DNA from: Butyriboletus loyo
Lineage: Eukaryota; Basidiomycota; Agaricomycetes; Boletales; Boletaceae
DNA length: 64,000 nucleotides
Reading direction: 5' to 3'
NCBI GenBank assembly: GCA_038093515.1
Contig: JBBPSI010000005.1
Location: 310,001 to 374,000 of the forward strand
Both the position numbers and the translations under genes were made by a program. The notes under the pieces are model-generated. The model saw only the letters and a program-made list of their open reading frames with translations, ran no database searches and was not told where the DNA came from. Of this stretch, positions 33,758 through 43,961 are shown one piece after another. Numbering within the stretch: the stretch's first letter is position 1; each line of letters starts with the position of its first letter.

Positions 33758-34551
33758 TATTCGGGATCACTTGAGCCACACCTGACACAAGAAGAGCTGT
33801 ACGAGTTTGGGTTTCATCATTGAGAGCGACCACACCAACGAATAATTTCCCGCGAACACTGGTTTATAATAGATTGGATGTCTTATCGCAGCGAGTGGGC
33901 CCGGACTCGAAAATAACATACATCTTCGTCGCCTACAGGCTGGGCAGTTGTTTCCATAGATCTGAGCATCAGGAGTGGGATCCGGTCCGTTGCAAGTACA
34001 TATGTACTTTATTGTCGATCGGGCGGTACAAATATCTGCCCTGGTGGCCACGGCATGTTGGACGTTGCTTCCTCGAACTGGTTCGACCGTCTCTCCATCA
34101 TAGAAGTGACTTATCTCGTGGTGCATCATATCAGCCGTCGTGAGAGACATCTAGAAACCTCCAAGGGTAAAGATAACAGGTTTGTCACTCTCTTGTGTCG
34201 ATAGAAGGCGGTTCCGTTGCATGCAGAATTAGCAAATGATCAAAATACTTCAAAGCAATCAAGCATCAATCTAACTCGAAGGATTTATCGACAAGTTCGG
34301 GTTGCTACCGTTATGGTTAAATTCCGTTGCCTCTGGTGCGAAGAAAGGAAGTTCCTGACATGTCGAATTGCCTGATATAAGTCAGTTCTCAGAGAGCTTC
34401 GAGATCGGAAGACACGCGGGTGTAATCAACTCAACGTCGTTGGCTACAACTGGGTGATCGAAATCATAGAAAATCCATGTCAATATAAAGAGCAAAATGA
34501 TCACTAGGCTATTACTCACGACGGCGATAAGTTATTAATAACACGACGCCG
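33758..34551. other. Intergenic region
   Basis: 794 bp between the oxidoreductase start and the stop of the mitochondrial exchange-related gene. A 127-codon minus-strand ATG frame (33767-34150) lies here but resembles no family and has no splice context; I treat it as chance. No repeats recognised. Confidence 0.4.
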
Positions 34552-35830
34552 TTATGAAAAGTCGGAGGATGACGATGACCCTAGGCGTCCGTGTGCTTGG
34601 TCCATGGCACGACACATATTTACTATTGTGGATTCAGGAAGACGGAACATTGCGAGAATACGAGGCATCGCCTTGCGAGTAAGAAGGATACACTCAGACC
34701 GGGATTCTCCCGTTCTGGACGCGGCCTCCGATCGCCTATCGGCACCAACATTTGTAGATGTTGATCTATTTTCCGAGGACCTCGATGCTAAAGTGGGTGA
34801 GGGGAGGTTTTCGGATATTCTTGAGGACGAAGCGAACGACGCATATAGATCATCGAGCTCCAAGCTGGGTTCTGACTCGATCAACCCGTGGTCTATGAGA
34901 GAAGATAGATATTGTGAAGATCTATAAGCTGCATCGCGGACCACCCAAAAAATCAGGGGGAGGGCGGGGCGTTAAGATAGTACATCGCAGGAAAGGGTAT
35001 GAAACCAACTGACCTCTGTAGTGTGACCACGACCTCCAGACACAGAAGAAGAGTGGCAAATTGGGTATCAGCGCTGTGCACCGCAGGGGAGGTGAGAAAT
35101 AAATATTCATGCAGAACAGATGGTGCGTACGTATCAGTATGATCGGAGCAGTGAGGGGAGTGATAAGCATCCATAAATAAAACCCCCTTCGATGTCGTGG
35201 TCCATGACTCGCCAAAAGTGTCTGCAGGTGAGCGAGAGGTGGACGTAAAGTGTGATCTTTTCCGACCTGGAGGCAGGCGGGATATAAAGAAGGGGGGTAG
35301 ATGAGTGGTATCTATGTACAGAAATGATTTCTGAGTTTATGACACCAGACTGGAGCAGGACAAAAAAATGCATACTTTTGGGAGTGGATGCAATTGACTC
35401 CCGTTTTCCCTGACATCGTTGATTTGTTTACTGGTCCCGGTCGGGGGAACGGTGGGTCCCAAAGATGGATCAACATTTCTGAGTGCCAACTCCTCAAAGT
35501 CTATTCGATCAGCTATGCGTTCGCCTAATTTATAAGTCCACAGCTAGGCTCTGTGTGAATCACCTTTCTCGCAACCTTCGACAGGAACACGCTCACCTTC
35601 CAGCTGCCTTTCGGTGCTTTCCCAAGACTAATCCAGAGATCCGCAGCTTTATTCATCACACTCTTCAGCATTCTCTTGTGCCACCAGAGGTCTTCGTGGC
35701 CACCAAACGGCGAAATCAGGTCGAAATGATAATAAACCAGCATAGTGTTTGGGTTGAAGTTGGGAAATGGTTTTATTGTAGCGTTCCGAGACACTTTGAC
35801 CCTGGCCAGAGGAAGTGCGATGATGCGCAT
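34552..35830 (-). CDS. Mitochondrial K+-H+ exchange-related protein
   Basis: Member of the family related to yeast YDL183C, linked to mitochondrial potassium/proton exchange. Exons 35597-35830, 35376-35524, 35131-35311, 35014-35073 and 34552-34928. Family blocks in order: MRIIALPLARVKVSR, KAADLWISLGKAPKGSWK, ERIADRIDFEELALRNVDPS, IPLIYPPSL, and RHRRGFYLWMLITPLTAP joined to IPNLPLFFCVWRSWSHYR (two membrane helices). AYRSSQYLSSLIDHGLIESE and a polar tail follow. All junctions are in phase except the first: exon 2 needs one base from exon 1 that the only good donor (AAG/GTGAGC) does not supply. Either a one-base deletion, an unusual splice site or a sequence error. Confidence 0.75.
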
Positions 35831-36008
35831 CGAGTGAGCTCGCTTTGGGAGCATGTTCATTGTAAGCTGAGCCGGCGTCGTCAATGTCTTGCTCAGCGCT
35901 CAGCACTCAATATTCAATATTCAATGCTGGCATCACTAACAGCAAACACGTGATCGACTACTACCAATCAACTTGTGTAACTTTGACCAAGACAGCGTCG
36001 CCCTCACC

Positions 36009-36538
36009 ATGAATTCACCTGATCCTGGCTCACCCATATCCACTGACACATCTGGATCACCACCCCCGGACGACTTTCAGTTTTCGAATCGTGATCAGCA
36101 GCAAATTTTGAGTCTTGCTGACGCTCGTTTGCTCGGCAATATCTCATCCTCATTCACTCCGACATCGGGTTCCTCGAAGCGCCGTCTCCCTGGAGGGTCT
36201 TCCTCCGAGGGCCCGCAGCGTCGAGACCCGAAATCAAGGAGACGAGAGGATGCTTTTGGTTCCGCAAGTGGCTCAAGGAGAGTGGTCATTGAAGGGCAGG
36301 CCGGTCACTTGGCCGGTAGCGGTGTCGGTCTAGGAAGCAACGCATTCCAATCAAGGGGGGATTACACCTCCCGCCGGGACAAAGAGGACCTCATCGATTT
36401 ATCTTTGGTGGAGCAACTCAGGCAAGGTCAGTCACGATGGCGTTGAAGTCTGTTCTTTCTTCCTCAATTTCCTCTTCACCATGCTTCTCAGACTTCGGGG
36501 ATCCATTCCTGGAGTCTGGTTCGAAGCAGATCAGTTGA
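36009..36538 (+). CDS. Unidentified small protein, Ser/Arg-rich
   Basis: Exons 36009-36426 and 36492-36538 total 465 nt (154 aa) with a clean GTCAGT donor and TCTCAG acceptor. The N-terminus is Pro/Ser/Asp-rich. The middle holds basic patches (SKRRLPGG, RRDPKSRRREDAF), and the C-terminus reads LIDLSLVEQLRQDFGDPFLE. I do not recognise the family; the conserved-looking C-terminal helix and intact splicing suggest a real gene. Divergent from the exchange-related gene at 35830, with 178 bp between starts. Confidence 0.5.
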
Positions 36539-37050
36539 TTGGTATCTGTTTCAGTTATAACATCCTCGTGACTTGAGTCGGTGAGTATCCTCCAACCTTG
36601 TCATCTATCTTGCTCACTCGTTTCTCGTGGCCCTCTAGGAACACGACACGAGTACGGTCAATTAGTGTTTGAGACTTGAACTGGTATCATAACACCCATC
36701 CATTGTTGTATCTGGTGTAGAACACTTACGCTCGTTTGAATGCTTCTCTCAAAATTGTACATCCTCAGCATGCGTAGACCCCTTGCGGCACTAAGCGCAG
36801 ACTCCACTTTTCCAAGGTTACAGCTGTTAGGACGGCGGTGGCTATACTTTTCTGAGCCATCATGCCATCATCAAATCTGCATTCCCGACTTCCTGAACTT
36901 GTCATTCTCCTGATTGCTGAACGATCCGCGGCGCTCTGCGTTACATTGGGGGCATATACCCTAACCTCTCAGGCACCTTACCCCGCATCTTCTAGCTTTA
37001 CTCACTCGATCGTTGATTGACCATCTTTCACATAGAATAGCTCAGCAACA
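36539..37050. other. Intergenic region before the dead dioxygenase copies
   Basis: About 510 bp with no supported coding sequence. It precedes the first decayed dioxygenase copy and may include remains of its promoter. Confidence 0.35.
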
Positions 37051-37079
37051 GTCCAAGCATTTGACACGTCCGATATTTC

Positions 37080-37960
37080 GTGCTACCTAACACATGTCCG
37101 AGCAGCTGAACAGGTTGATTTCTTCTGGGGAACGGTTTCAGCAAAAAGAAGCTGCAGAATGGACAGAGAACATCTGGGTCCGTCTTTGTCTTAACCCTAA
37201 TGATAAGGAATGTATCTGCGCGAAGATGCCGCCAAGTTTTCCCCGTATGTTCGGCGCAGTACATGCTTGTCCTGTGCCCTGTACCAAGCTTGGTGTGGGA
37301 GATTATAAAGGAACTCGTCGGTGGCGAGGAACGCTTTGATCAGCTCAGCGGATCGTGGAGCGATTCTTTCACCGTGAACCTTGGGACTGAAGCCTTTGAG
37401 AAGACCAAAGCTCTCGATAATTGGCGTGTTGATAGTAATTTCTTCGTAGGTCCCTGCCGAAGAGAGTTTGCGGATTGGAACTTAAAACCACGTCTAGTCC
37501 ATTATTTGGTGCTAGAACAAACGCCGTTAGTTATTCCCGTCTTCTCAGACATCGAGCCTCGTGGAGGAGGCACTTTCATCGCTCCTGAAGTCCCGACGAT
37601 CATGTCATCCACTCCCTCCATACTCTCCAAGAGGTCAAGAAGTGCATCGAGTTTTTGGGATCACTAGCGGCGCCACTCCTTCATGCTCTGCCCGGCTTCA
37701 AAGAACCACCTTCGTGTCCCCCGTTTTAATCTGCCTACTTTTCGTTCAAAGAGCCCTGTAACTTCAATCGAGATAATCCTGATGACTTGAACTTGGTTGA
37801 TAAGACTCTCGTTGTCGAGATGCTTGATCACAAGATCACGTCAAAGCATGAGAGGATAGAGCAGTCAAAGATAAGTCGAAGTCGGAGGAAGAGAGGTTGG
37901 CGGAGCTCGTCACCGAGAAGTAGTTGGGTAGGATTCAATATGGGAAGGAGCCGGGCTTCT
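37080..37960 (+). pseudogene. Phytanoyl-CoA-dioxygenase-like gene, dead copy 1
   Basis: Recognisable pieces of a mushroom-type Fe(II)/2-oxoglutarate dioxygenase lie in order but in several frames: EEWTEN-like start (AAEWTENIWVRLCLNPNDK), SLVWEIIKELVGGEERFD, WSDSFTVNLGTEAFEK, LDNWRVDSNFF, TPLVIPVFSDIEPRGGGTFI, and CNFNRDNPDDLNLVDK near 37760. The iron-binding HxD motif, expected as NWHVDGDFF, reads NWRVDSNFF, so the metal-binding His is lost. The middle of the C-terminal half is missing. Tandem with copy 2 in the same orientation. Confidence 0.75.
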
Positions 37961-38219
37961 TTTTTTTTTTGATAAATTATTTATATCACGTACATCAAGT
38001 TATAATTTATGCGTACGTACCATTCCTGCCATGACACAGTGTCCTCCTGTCTGATCTGCCTCGGATTGCGTGTTGGTCTCGTGGTCAAGGCGAGCGAGAA
38101 AACGGGCCCCCGTCTCATGTCAGGTCTCGTCAGCACGCTAGCATACGCACCTCGGTCCGAACCAAACGTGTTCTTGCTCATCCACACTTTCTCCAGAGGC
38201 TACGCCGGAAACCACATTG

Positions 38220-39305
38220 TCTTGGTCACCCGTGTGTCAAATCACTCATCATTCGTCCCACTGAAATCGTGACATTGGAACAGCCAACCAAGAAAACTTC
38301 TTCATGGAAATGGCCGCGTTGTGATCAAACAAGCCTTCGGCAAGGAAAAGTCCGACGAGTGGTCCAAAGAACTCTCCATCCGTCTTGGGTGCAACCCCGA
38401 CGACAAATCAACATGGCCCATAGACAAGGATCATATCCACATATAACCGGGAAGCTGTCAAGACATTTGCTCCAAAGGTACGAAGCACAAGCATGATAAC
38501 GAACCCTGGCTTCATAGTGTAAATCTAGGCTTGGGGAGCAATCATAGAACTCCTTGCCGGCGAAAACCGTAACGCTGAAAATAGCGGTTGGAGGGAGACT
38601 CTTTCATTGTCAACTTGGGATTGCACGCCAGACGGAATCATTGGACCCTCACAATCTGGACAACTGGCATGTCGAGGGTGATTTCTTCGCAAGTCTCCTC
38701 GGCTAGCGGCACTGCATAATTTGGCTGACGAGGCCGTACCCCAGGTTCACTCCCTCGACTCGCCTGAACAAGGTCTACTCGTAATCCCCATCTTCGTGGA
38801 TACAAAACCCCGTGGCGGTAGTACTTATATTTGTCCCGGGGGGTCGATATGATTGCGAAGTTCTTTGCCGTGCATCCGGAAGGAATGCTCCCTAGCCCGC
38901 CACTGTGCATGGCCCCTTCAAATTCGACCTACACAAATCTAAGAGACGGCCCTGCCATCTGCACGAGATAAAGAGATGCAACAAGTTTGTTGAGACGATA
39001 GGGGAGGTCGGCAACGTCGTGCTTCTGCATCCGCTAATGCCCCACTGCGTCAAAAAACCCGCCTTCGTATTCCCAGAGTCATCACGAATCCACCCGTGGT
39101 GTTAAAGGAACCTTTCAACTTCAACCGAGAGAATTTGGAGGCCTACAGTTTGGTGGAGAAGAAGACTTCGAAGGCCCTAGGCGTTGACCGGCCTGGTTGT
39201 TGAATCACTACCGAACGTCGTCAGGTCGTACCCGAGAGGGTAAGGATTCAGTAACAGATGCCGGAAGAAGAGAAGAAGAGGCTCGCGGAGCTGCTGCACT
39301 GAAGC
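38220..39305 (+). pseudogene. Phytanoyl-CoA-dioxygenase-like gene, dead copy 2
   Basis: A second, more complete copy. Blocks in order: DEWSKELSIRLGCNPDDKST, then a stop; IIELLAGENR; LDNWHVEGDFF; then a frame change with DSPEQGLLVIPIFVDTKPRG and GGSTYIC; MIAKFFAVHPEGMLP; FVETIGEVGNVVLLHPLMPH; PPVVLKEPFNFNRENLEAYS with KALGV; and an acidic-basic tail (MPEEEKKRLAELL). The frame is broken at several points. The metal motif has Asp replaced by Glu (HVE). The second metal His (LLHPLMPH) is kept. Inactive as read. Confidence 0.78.
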
Positions 39306-39599
39306 GATACGTCCTGTTCCCATTCCCGTAGCGTAGCTTTCGAGCCTTTCAAGACATAATGCTCAAGTCAAGAGGTGGGGGTACATAGTACTAAGTGTAT
39401 CTTTCATATCTCAAAAAACTTTTACCTGCTGGAAGTATAGCCGCGCTTTCCACCTCGAAAGTTTTTCCTCAGCTATCGTGTGAATCAAGTTTGCCCGAGG
39501 ACCCAACGCACTAAGCAAGTCGGCCAGCACTCATACTCTTACTAGTACCATACCGCAATTAGCTGACCTTCAAGTTGCTAGGTTCAACTTCTAGTTTGC

Positions 39600-40732
39600 A
39601 TGTTTTCCGGTGCGTTTCAGAATGTTGTCGGAATGTCTCTCCTTTTGGGGGCGGCATCCTATGGGGTCGGTCTCGTTCCGCTATCCATGCCACTCTCCAG
39701 TACGTATCCGAGTAGACATAAGTATGGAAACTGAGTCTAATAGACGGGTCGTAAGAAAAACAACTCTCCATGTTGTCCAACCTAGCTACTGGGCTACTCG
39801 TCGGCACTGCCATTGGAGTGATCCTGCCTGAGTGAGTTCTCTGGCTACGTTGCGCGTTTTAAGCTCGTCTGGTCATATCTATCATCACAGGGGAATCGGA
39901 GAACTTGTGGCCGACGCTGATTGGGAACGGAGCTCCTACTCCTTCGGCATTGGAATCCCAATCCTACTGGGGTTCACCTTAATGTTTCTTTTGGAGGAAT
40001 ACACAACCTCCCATAGACAGACACTGGCCCATTCTTCGACTTCTCAGCCTGGAGAGCTGACTCTTGATGTTGACTTAGAGGAACGAAGTCGTCTCCCCAA
40101 CTCCGAGAGCCCTCCCCTGTGCCACGTTGAAACCAGTGGCACAGAACGGGTCTATCCATTATCATTTGGTCTGATCATACACGCACTCGTCGACGGATAC
40201 GCACTGGGTGTCTCTGCATCTGATGCGCGTTCCCCCAACTTGTCGCTTATCGTATTTCTCGCGATCATTGTCCACAAAGGTATGGTGCTGATCCGCCTCT
40301 ACTGTCTCATTAGTCAACTATACATGAAATAGCTCCGACTGCGCTTGCTCTGACCACCACGCTTCTTGCAAACTCGCTTTCTGTGACGGATTGCAAGAAG
40401 CATCTGTTGTACTTCAGCCTCGCGACTCCCGTGAGCTCAATTTTGTCATATGGCCTCTACGCCTTCCACTCCGAGAACTGGAGTACTTGGTCAGGAGGCG
40501 CGTTGCTATTCAGCGTGAGTCATTTGAAGGGTACTTGGAGATCACCGCCTCATGTGGTCCTAATTTTTAGGGTGGCACGTTTCTGTATGTGGCTTCGGTG
40601 GTGCAGCCCATATCAGGTCATGCATCAGGGTCGCCTGCGAACGAGATCGGAAAGACGGTTCGCACTACGCTACTCGTGGGGGGGATGTTTTTTCCTGTGT
40701 TAGTTAGTCGGTTGGTGGTGCACGGGCATTGA
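39600..40732 (+). CDS. ZIP-family zinc transporter (SLC39A9-like)
   Basis: Membrane zinc/iron permease of 302 residues. Exons 39600-39699, 39756-39831, 39891-40279, 40333-40514 and 40571-40732 sum to 909 nt. It shows MSLLLGAASYGVGLVPLSMP (first helix), ATGLLVGTAIGVILPEGIGE (second helix), and the ZIP core IIHALVDGYALG (HxxxDGxxLG) followed by HKAPTALALTTTLL. Further hydrophobic helices follow, ending VVHGH. The cytosolic loop is acidic and Ser-rich rather than His-rich. The order and short N-terminus resemble the SLC39A9 subgroup of the secretory pathway. Confidence 0.9.
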
Positions 40733-40863
40733 GTACACAGATCGCTGAGATATTTACCGTAACTGTGTTCGTTGGCTTGCTGGGCGCTTATTTTATTCAC
40801 TCGGAGCAAAGGGTTGTGCGCTCGCGAACTGGGGCCTGACTCGTTGTAGTTTATCCATCGACC

Positions 40864-42098
40864 ATGTCATCGCCGGGGACAGACTCTGAAAGTGAGAGGG
40901 AGCCTACACCTCCGCCACTGAAGCGGACTCGTCAGTCTGGGTCCCCAAGGACTGCGAGCAGCGCTTCGAATGTCAAGAACAATTCTATCCTCCCCACCAC
41001 TAGTGCTACTTCTATCTCGTCAATAATGAACAACCCTTCTAATTTGCCACCACTCGCTGTCTCGATCCTAGGCGTCGAACCACTCGACGAGTTCATCAGG
41101 GAGATTGCAGACTTTGTGCATCACATGGTCACGACGAGACCCAACATGGGTCCCGACGCGAAAGTGGAGGTGGAAGCTAAGCTTGGCGTCCTCATAGACC
41201 GAACTACTGGGAAGAGGATATCCTTGCCAGTGCTGGTGGAAACGAGTGCGTAATTGGACGCTATCATAGTTTACGCGTGACGCTGACATCGCCGTGTCTC
41301 AGTCCTAGTCCCCGATGGAATTGATCTACGTTTCGAATCAAACATGTCGGCTGTTGGTGTCTATATCTGTGGACAGCGACGAGACCAAGTGAACTCATTC
41401 TGGATATTTCAGACGCAACACAAGCACTTCAATATAATGCTGAACGAGCTACAACATCGATCTTCCGAGCCCTCCCACCCGGCATCTCCGCTAGAGTATA
41501 GACACTTCAAATTGGTGGACTCCTTTTACACATTCGATAATCCTCGCGATCGTGAAAAGATTCGTGTTACCCGTGAAGAGAAGACTGGAACGGTCATCGA
41601 GGTCACGAAGAAGGTGAGGTTGGGTGATCTTAACATACATTCCCCAAAGCGGTCGGCCGACTGGAGGGTCAGTGTCAGTTTGGAGGTACCGGGTATGTTG
41701 AACTCCTAGTTTACACTTGCAGACACTCATAAGTTATTCTAGTGTCCCATCCCGTGGGGACGCCGACACTCACGAGAAGAAAGGACAGAATATGCTACGC
41801 GCACGAAGAATTTAGCATTGACCTCACGCAGGTAGTATCCAACGCTGGTCCTAGCAGTCCAGTGAGTACACCATTCTCATAACAACTTATTGGCCTTCAT
41901 CAGTTTTTACATCAGCCTGAGACCCTACACGAATTGGAGGTGGAAATTGCACGGTCTGCATTACTGTTGTCAACAGCCTCGAAGCGAGGAGATCCAAACG
42001 TGCCAGAACATGAACGGAACGCATTTGATGAGCTGATCCGGTCGTTTGTAAACAATGCTCGGATTCTTGTCAAGAACGCTGGCGAAGGATGGCACTGA
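40864..42098 (+). CDS. CET1: mRNA capping RNA 5'-triphosphatase (Cet1 type)
   Basis: First enzyme of mRNA capping; removes the gamma phosphate of nascent transcripts using the tunnel-fold metal site of fungal Cet1. Exons 40864-41245, 41303-41692, 41743-41861 and 41904-42098 sum to 1086 nt (361 aa). Tunnel strands seen: VEVEAKLGVLIDRTTGKR (metal-binding ExE), REKIRVTREE, EVTKKVRLGDLNIHSPKRSA, WRVSVSLEVP, RRKDRICYAHEEFSIDLTQV, and LHELEVEIARS (second metal-binding ExE). The N-terminal 75 residues are disordered and Ser/Pro-rich. Convergent with the Rad60-like gene. Confidence 0.92.
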
Positions 42099-42224
42099 AG
42101 GCAGTCTCAGACAGATGATGTGGGTTTCATGAGCAGGAAAACTCGTAGTTAAGTCACACATATACGATACAGGGTACCAACGCATTAAAGAATTTAGGGT
42201 ACCATGATAAAGGAGCAAAGCAAT

Positions 42225-43879
42225 TCAGATACCAACGATTTCAACCATGTCACCGTCTTCTAAATCGGCATCTCCAATTTCTGCTTCAGAGTCCATCTTA
42301 TCTCCATCAACCATCAACTGAGGAAAAGGAGCGGACTTCTTTGCAATTCCGCTTGTGGATGCAATACGAGAGTAGTTGTCAGGCAACCTTGCTGCTTTGA
42401 GAAACGCCCTTACAATTGCGCCACAAGTTGTGGTCGAGCGAACGGTGAGAGGGATGGTCTTATCCTTGGTAGCCGCGGACCGGAGTACAAGCTTAATCGT
42501 ATCTCCTCCAGTGGACTCGGCTTCCGAATCAGACTGTGGCGCTGTAGATGGTGAATGTATTGATGTATCGTCTTGGCGAGATGGGGACGGTGCCCGGTCA
42601 CTTCGTTGCGCACGAAGATACTCGGCCGTGTGTTTGTCACATGCTTCTATTTGTATCAATTAGCAACTTCTACAGCCTGTGGGTGGCGTGAACGGACCCA
42701 GTTCTCCCTCCGCCCATATGCGAAGAGAATGCGGCGTTCCTGAGGCAAAGACGCGCCTGTGATCATGACTGATCACGAGCTGATCTGCCATGACCCCGAC
42801 TAGGTCGGCGATTCCATCGAACAACTCTCTAAAAGTGTCGTGCTAAATCAGATGTTGGATTGATCGATGAATGGCCACGGGGCGAAAGGGGGGGACACAC
42901 TCGTCTCATTTTGAACGTCCAGTATTGCTCTTCAGCCGAGGGATCAAGCGGGTGTGAACGCCAACGAACTTTGATAGTGACGGCTTCGGGCCCTCCCGCG
43001 CGTTCCGGGTCGATATGGGTGAGTTTCACTCGTTGCCTGGCTGCTTCGGCAATCTTTGCGAGTTCTGGGTCCAAGTCTATCGTGTCGGTCGAGTCATCCA
43101 GGAAGGTGGGCGAGGGGGGGCGAAGTTGGATTGCGAGTGCTTGTCTAAGATTGCTACGTAAACAAAAGCGATAGTAGTAATCAAATGACGAGCTGCAAAC
43201 CTGACCAGATTCATCGCATTTGCACGCTGCTGGGCGGGTAGTTCCGGGGGAGGTGTAATCGATTTAGAGCGACTCCTTTCTCGTTTACGCTTATTGGGCG
43301 ACGCGTTCTCCTGAGGGTGTCTGTATGTATGTTCGATGATCTGGATATCATCATCTTCATTGTCCGAGGAGAGTCTAGACGGAGCAGGTAAGGGAATATG
43401 ACAAAGACAAAGACCGGGAACCTCGGGAGACAGTCCCGGGACCTTGTCACACGCAAGGTGCGACGATGAAGAATGACTCAACCAGCGGGGCCCGGGACAG
43501 GGTGCGTGTGCAATCAGATTCATAGACGTACATTCTAGCTGCATCCGTGCCCTGCCAACGAGGGCGGTCGTTCTGCTTGATCGGCTTCTTCTTCCGGAGT
43601 TTCGGAGAGCACCCGTCTTCTGTGTTATCCAGATTCAAGTCATCTTCGGACCTTGTGAAAGGTGTTGCCTCTGGCAGGTGATGAGTTTGATGCGGAGAGA
43701 GACCGGCGGCACTCACTTGCGGCGGACTGCTCGAGCTGCCTCCAGTGCTGGGTTGTTCTTCCCCTGTTCCTACGGAAGAGGTCGTCCTCATCGTTGACGG
43801 TGTTGATGACCTGGGCTTCGCCTCCGACCGCTGGTTGTCTCGAGACCAAACGTGGTCGCGGACGCACCAGCTGCGACAT
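42225..43879 (-). CDS. Rad60/Esc2/NIP45-type SUMO-like domain protein
   Basis: Genome-stability factor that mimics SUMO and works with the SUMO pathway and Smc5/6. The start is taken as the ATG at 43879; the open frame upstream has only non-ATG codons. The N-terminal half is disordered and basic, with a candidate SUMO-interacting motif (DDDIQIIEH). A first SUMO-like domain spans about VTIKVRWRSHPLDPSAEEQ through the helix DTFRELFDGIADLVG. The second, C-terminal one runs from TIKLVLRSAATKDKTIPLTV to GDMVEIVGI, with no processing glycine pair, as in Rad60. About five introns. Divergent from the GCFC gene with only 82 bp between ATGs. Confidence 0.82.
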
Positions 43880-43961
43880 TTCGTTAATGACAACACCCGT
43901 GGGAATTTGAGCCTGCTTAGCCCTCACATTGTCACACACTGCGTCACGTCACGTTGCCCTC
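43880..43961. promoter_or_regulatory. 82-bp bidirectional promoter, RAD60-like / GCFC
   Basis: The ATG of the Rad60-like gene (minus) and that of the GCFC gene (plus) are 82 bp apart. It contains TCACGTCACGT (43944-43954), two overlapping ACGT-core boxes that could bind bZIP factors. Transcripts must start inside this gap or overlap the opposite gene. Confidence 0.5.

Noticed and set aside
33767..34150. 127-codon ATG frame upstream of the oxidoreductase, with several Cys
   Set aside because: No splice sites, no recognisable domain, and it ends 10 bp before the oxidoreductase start; probably chance.
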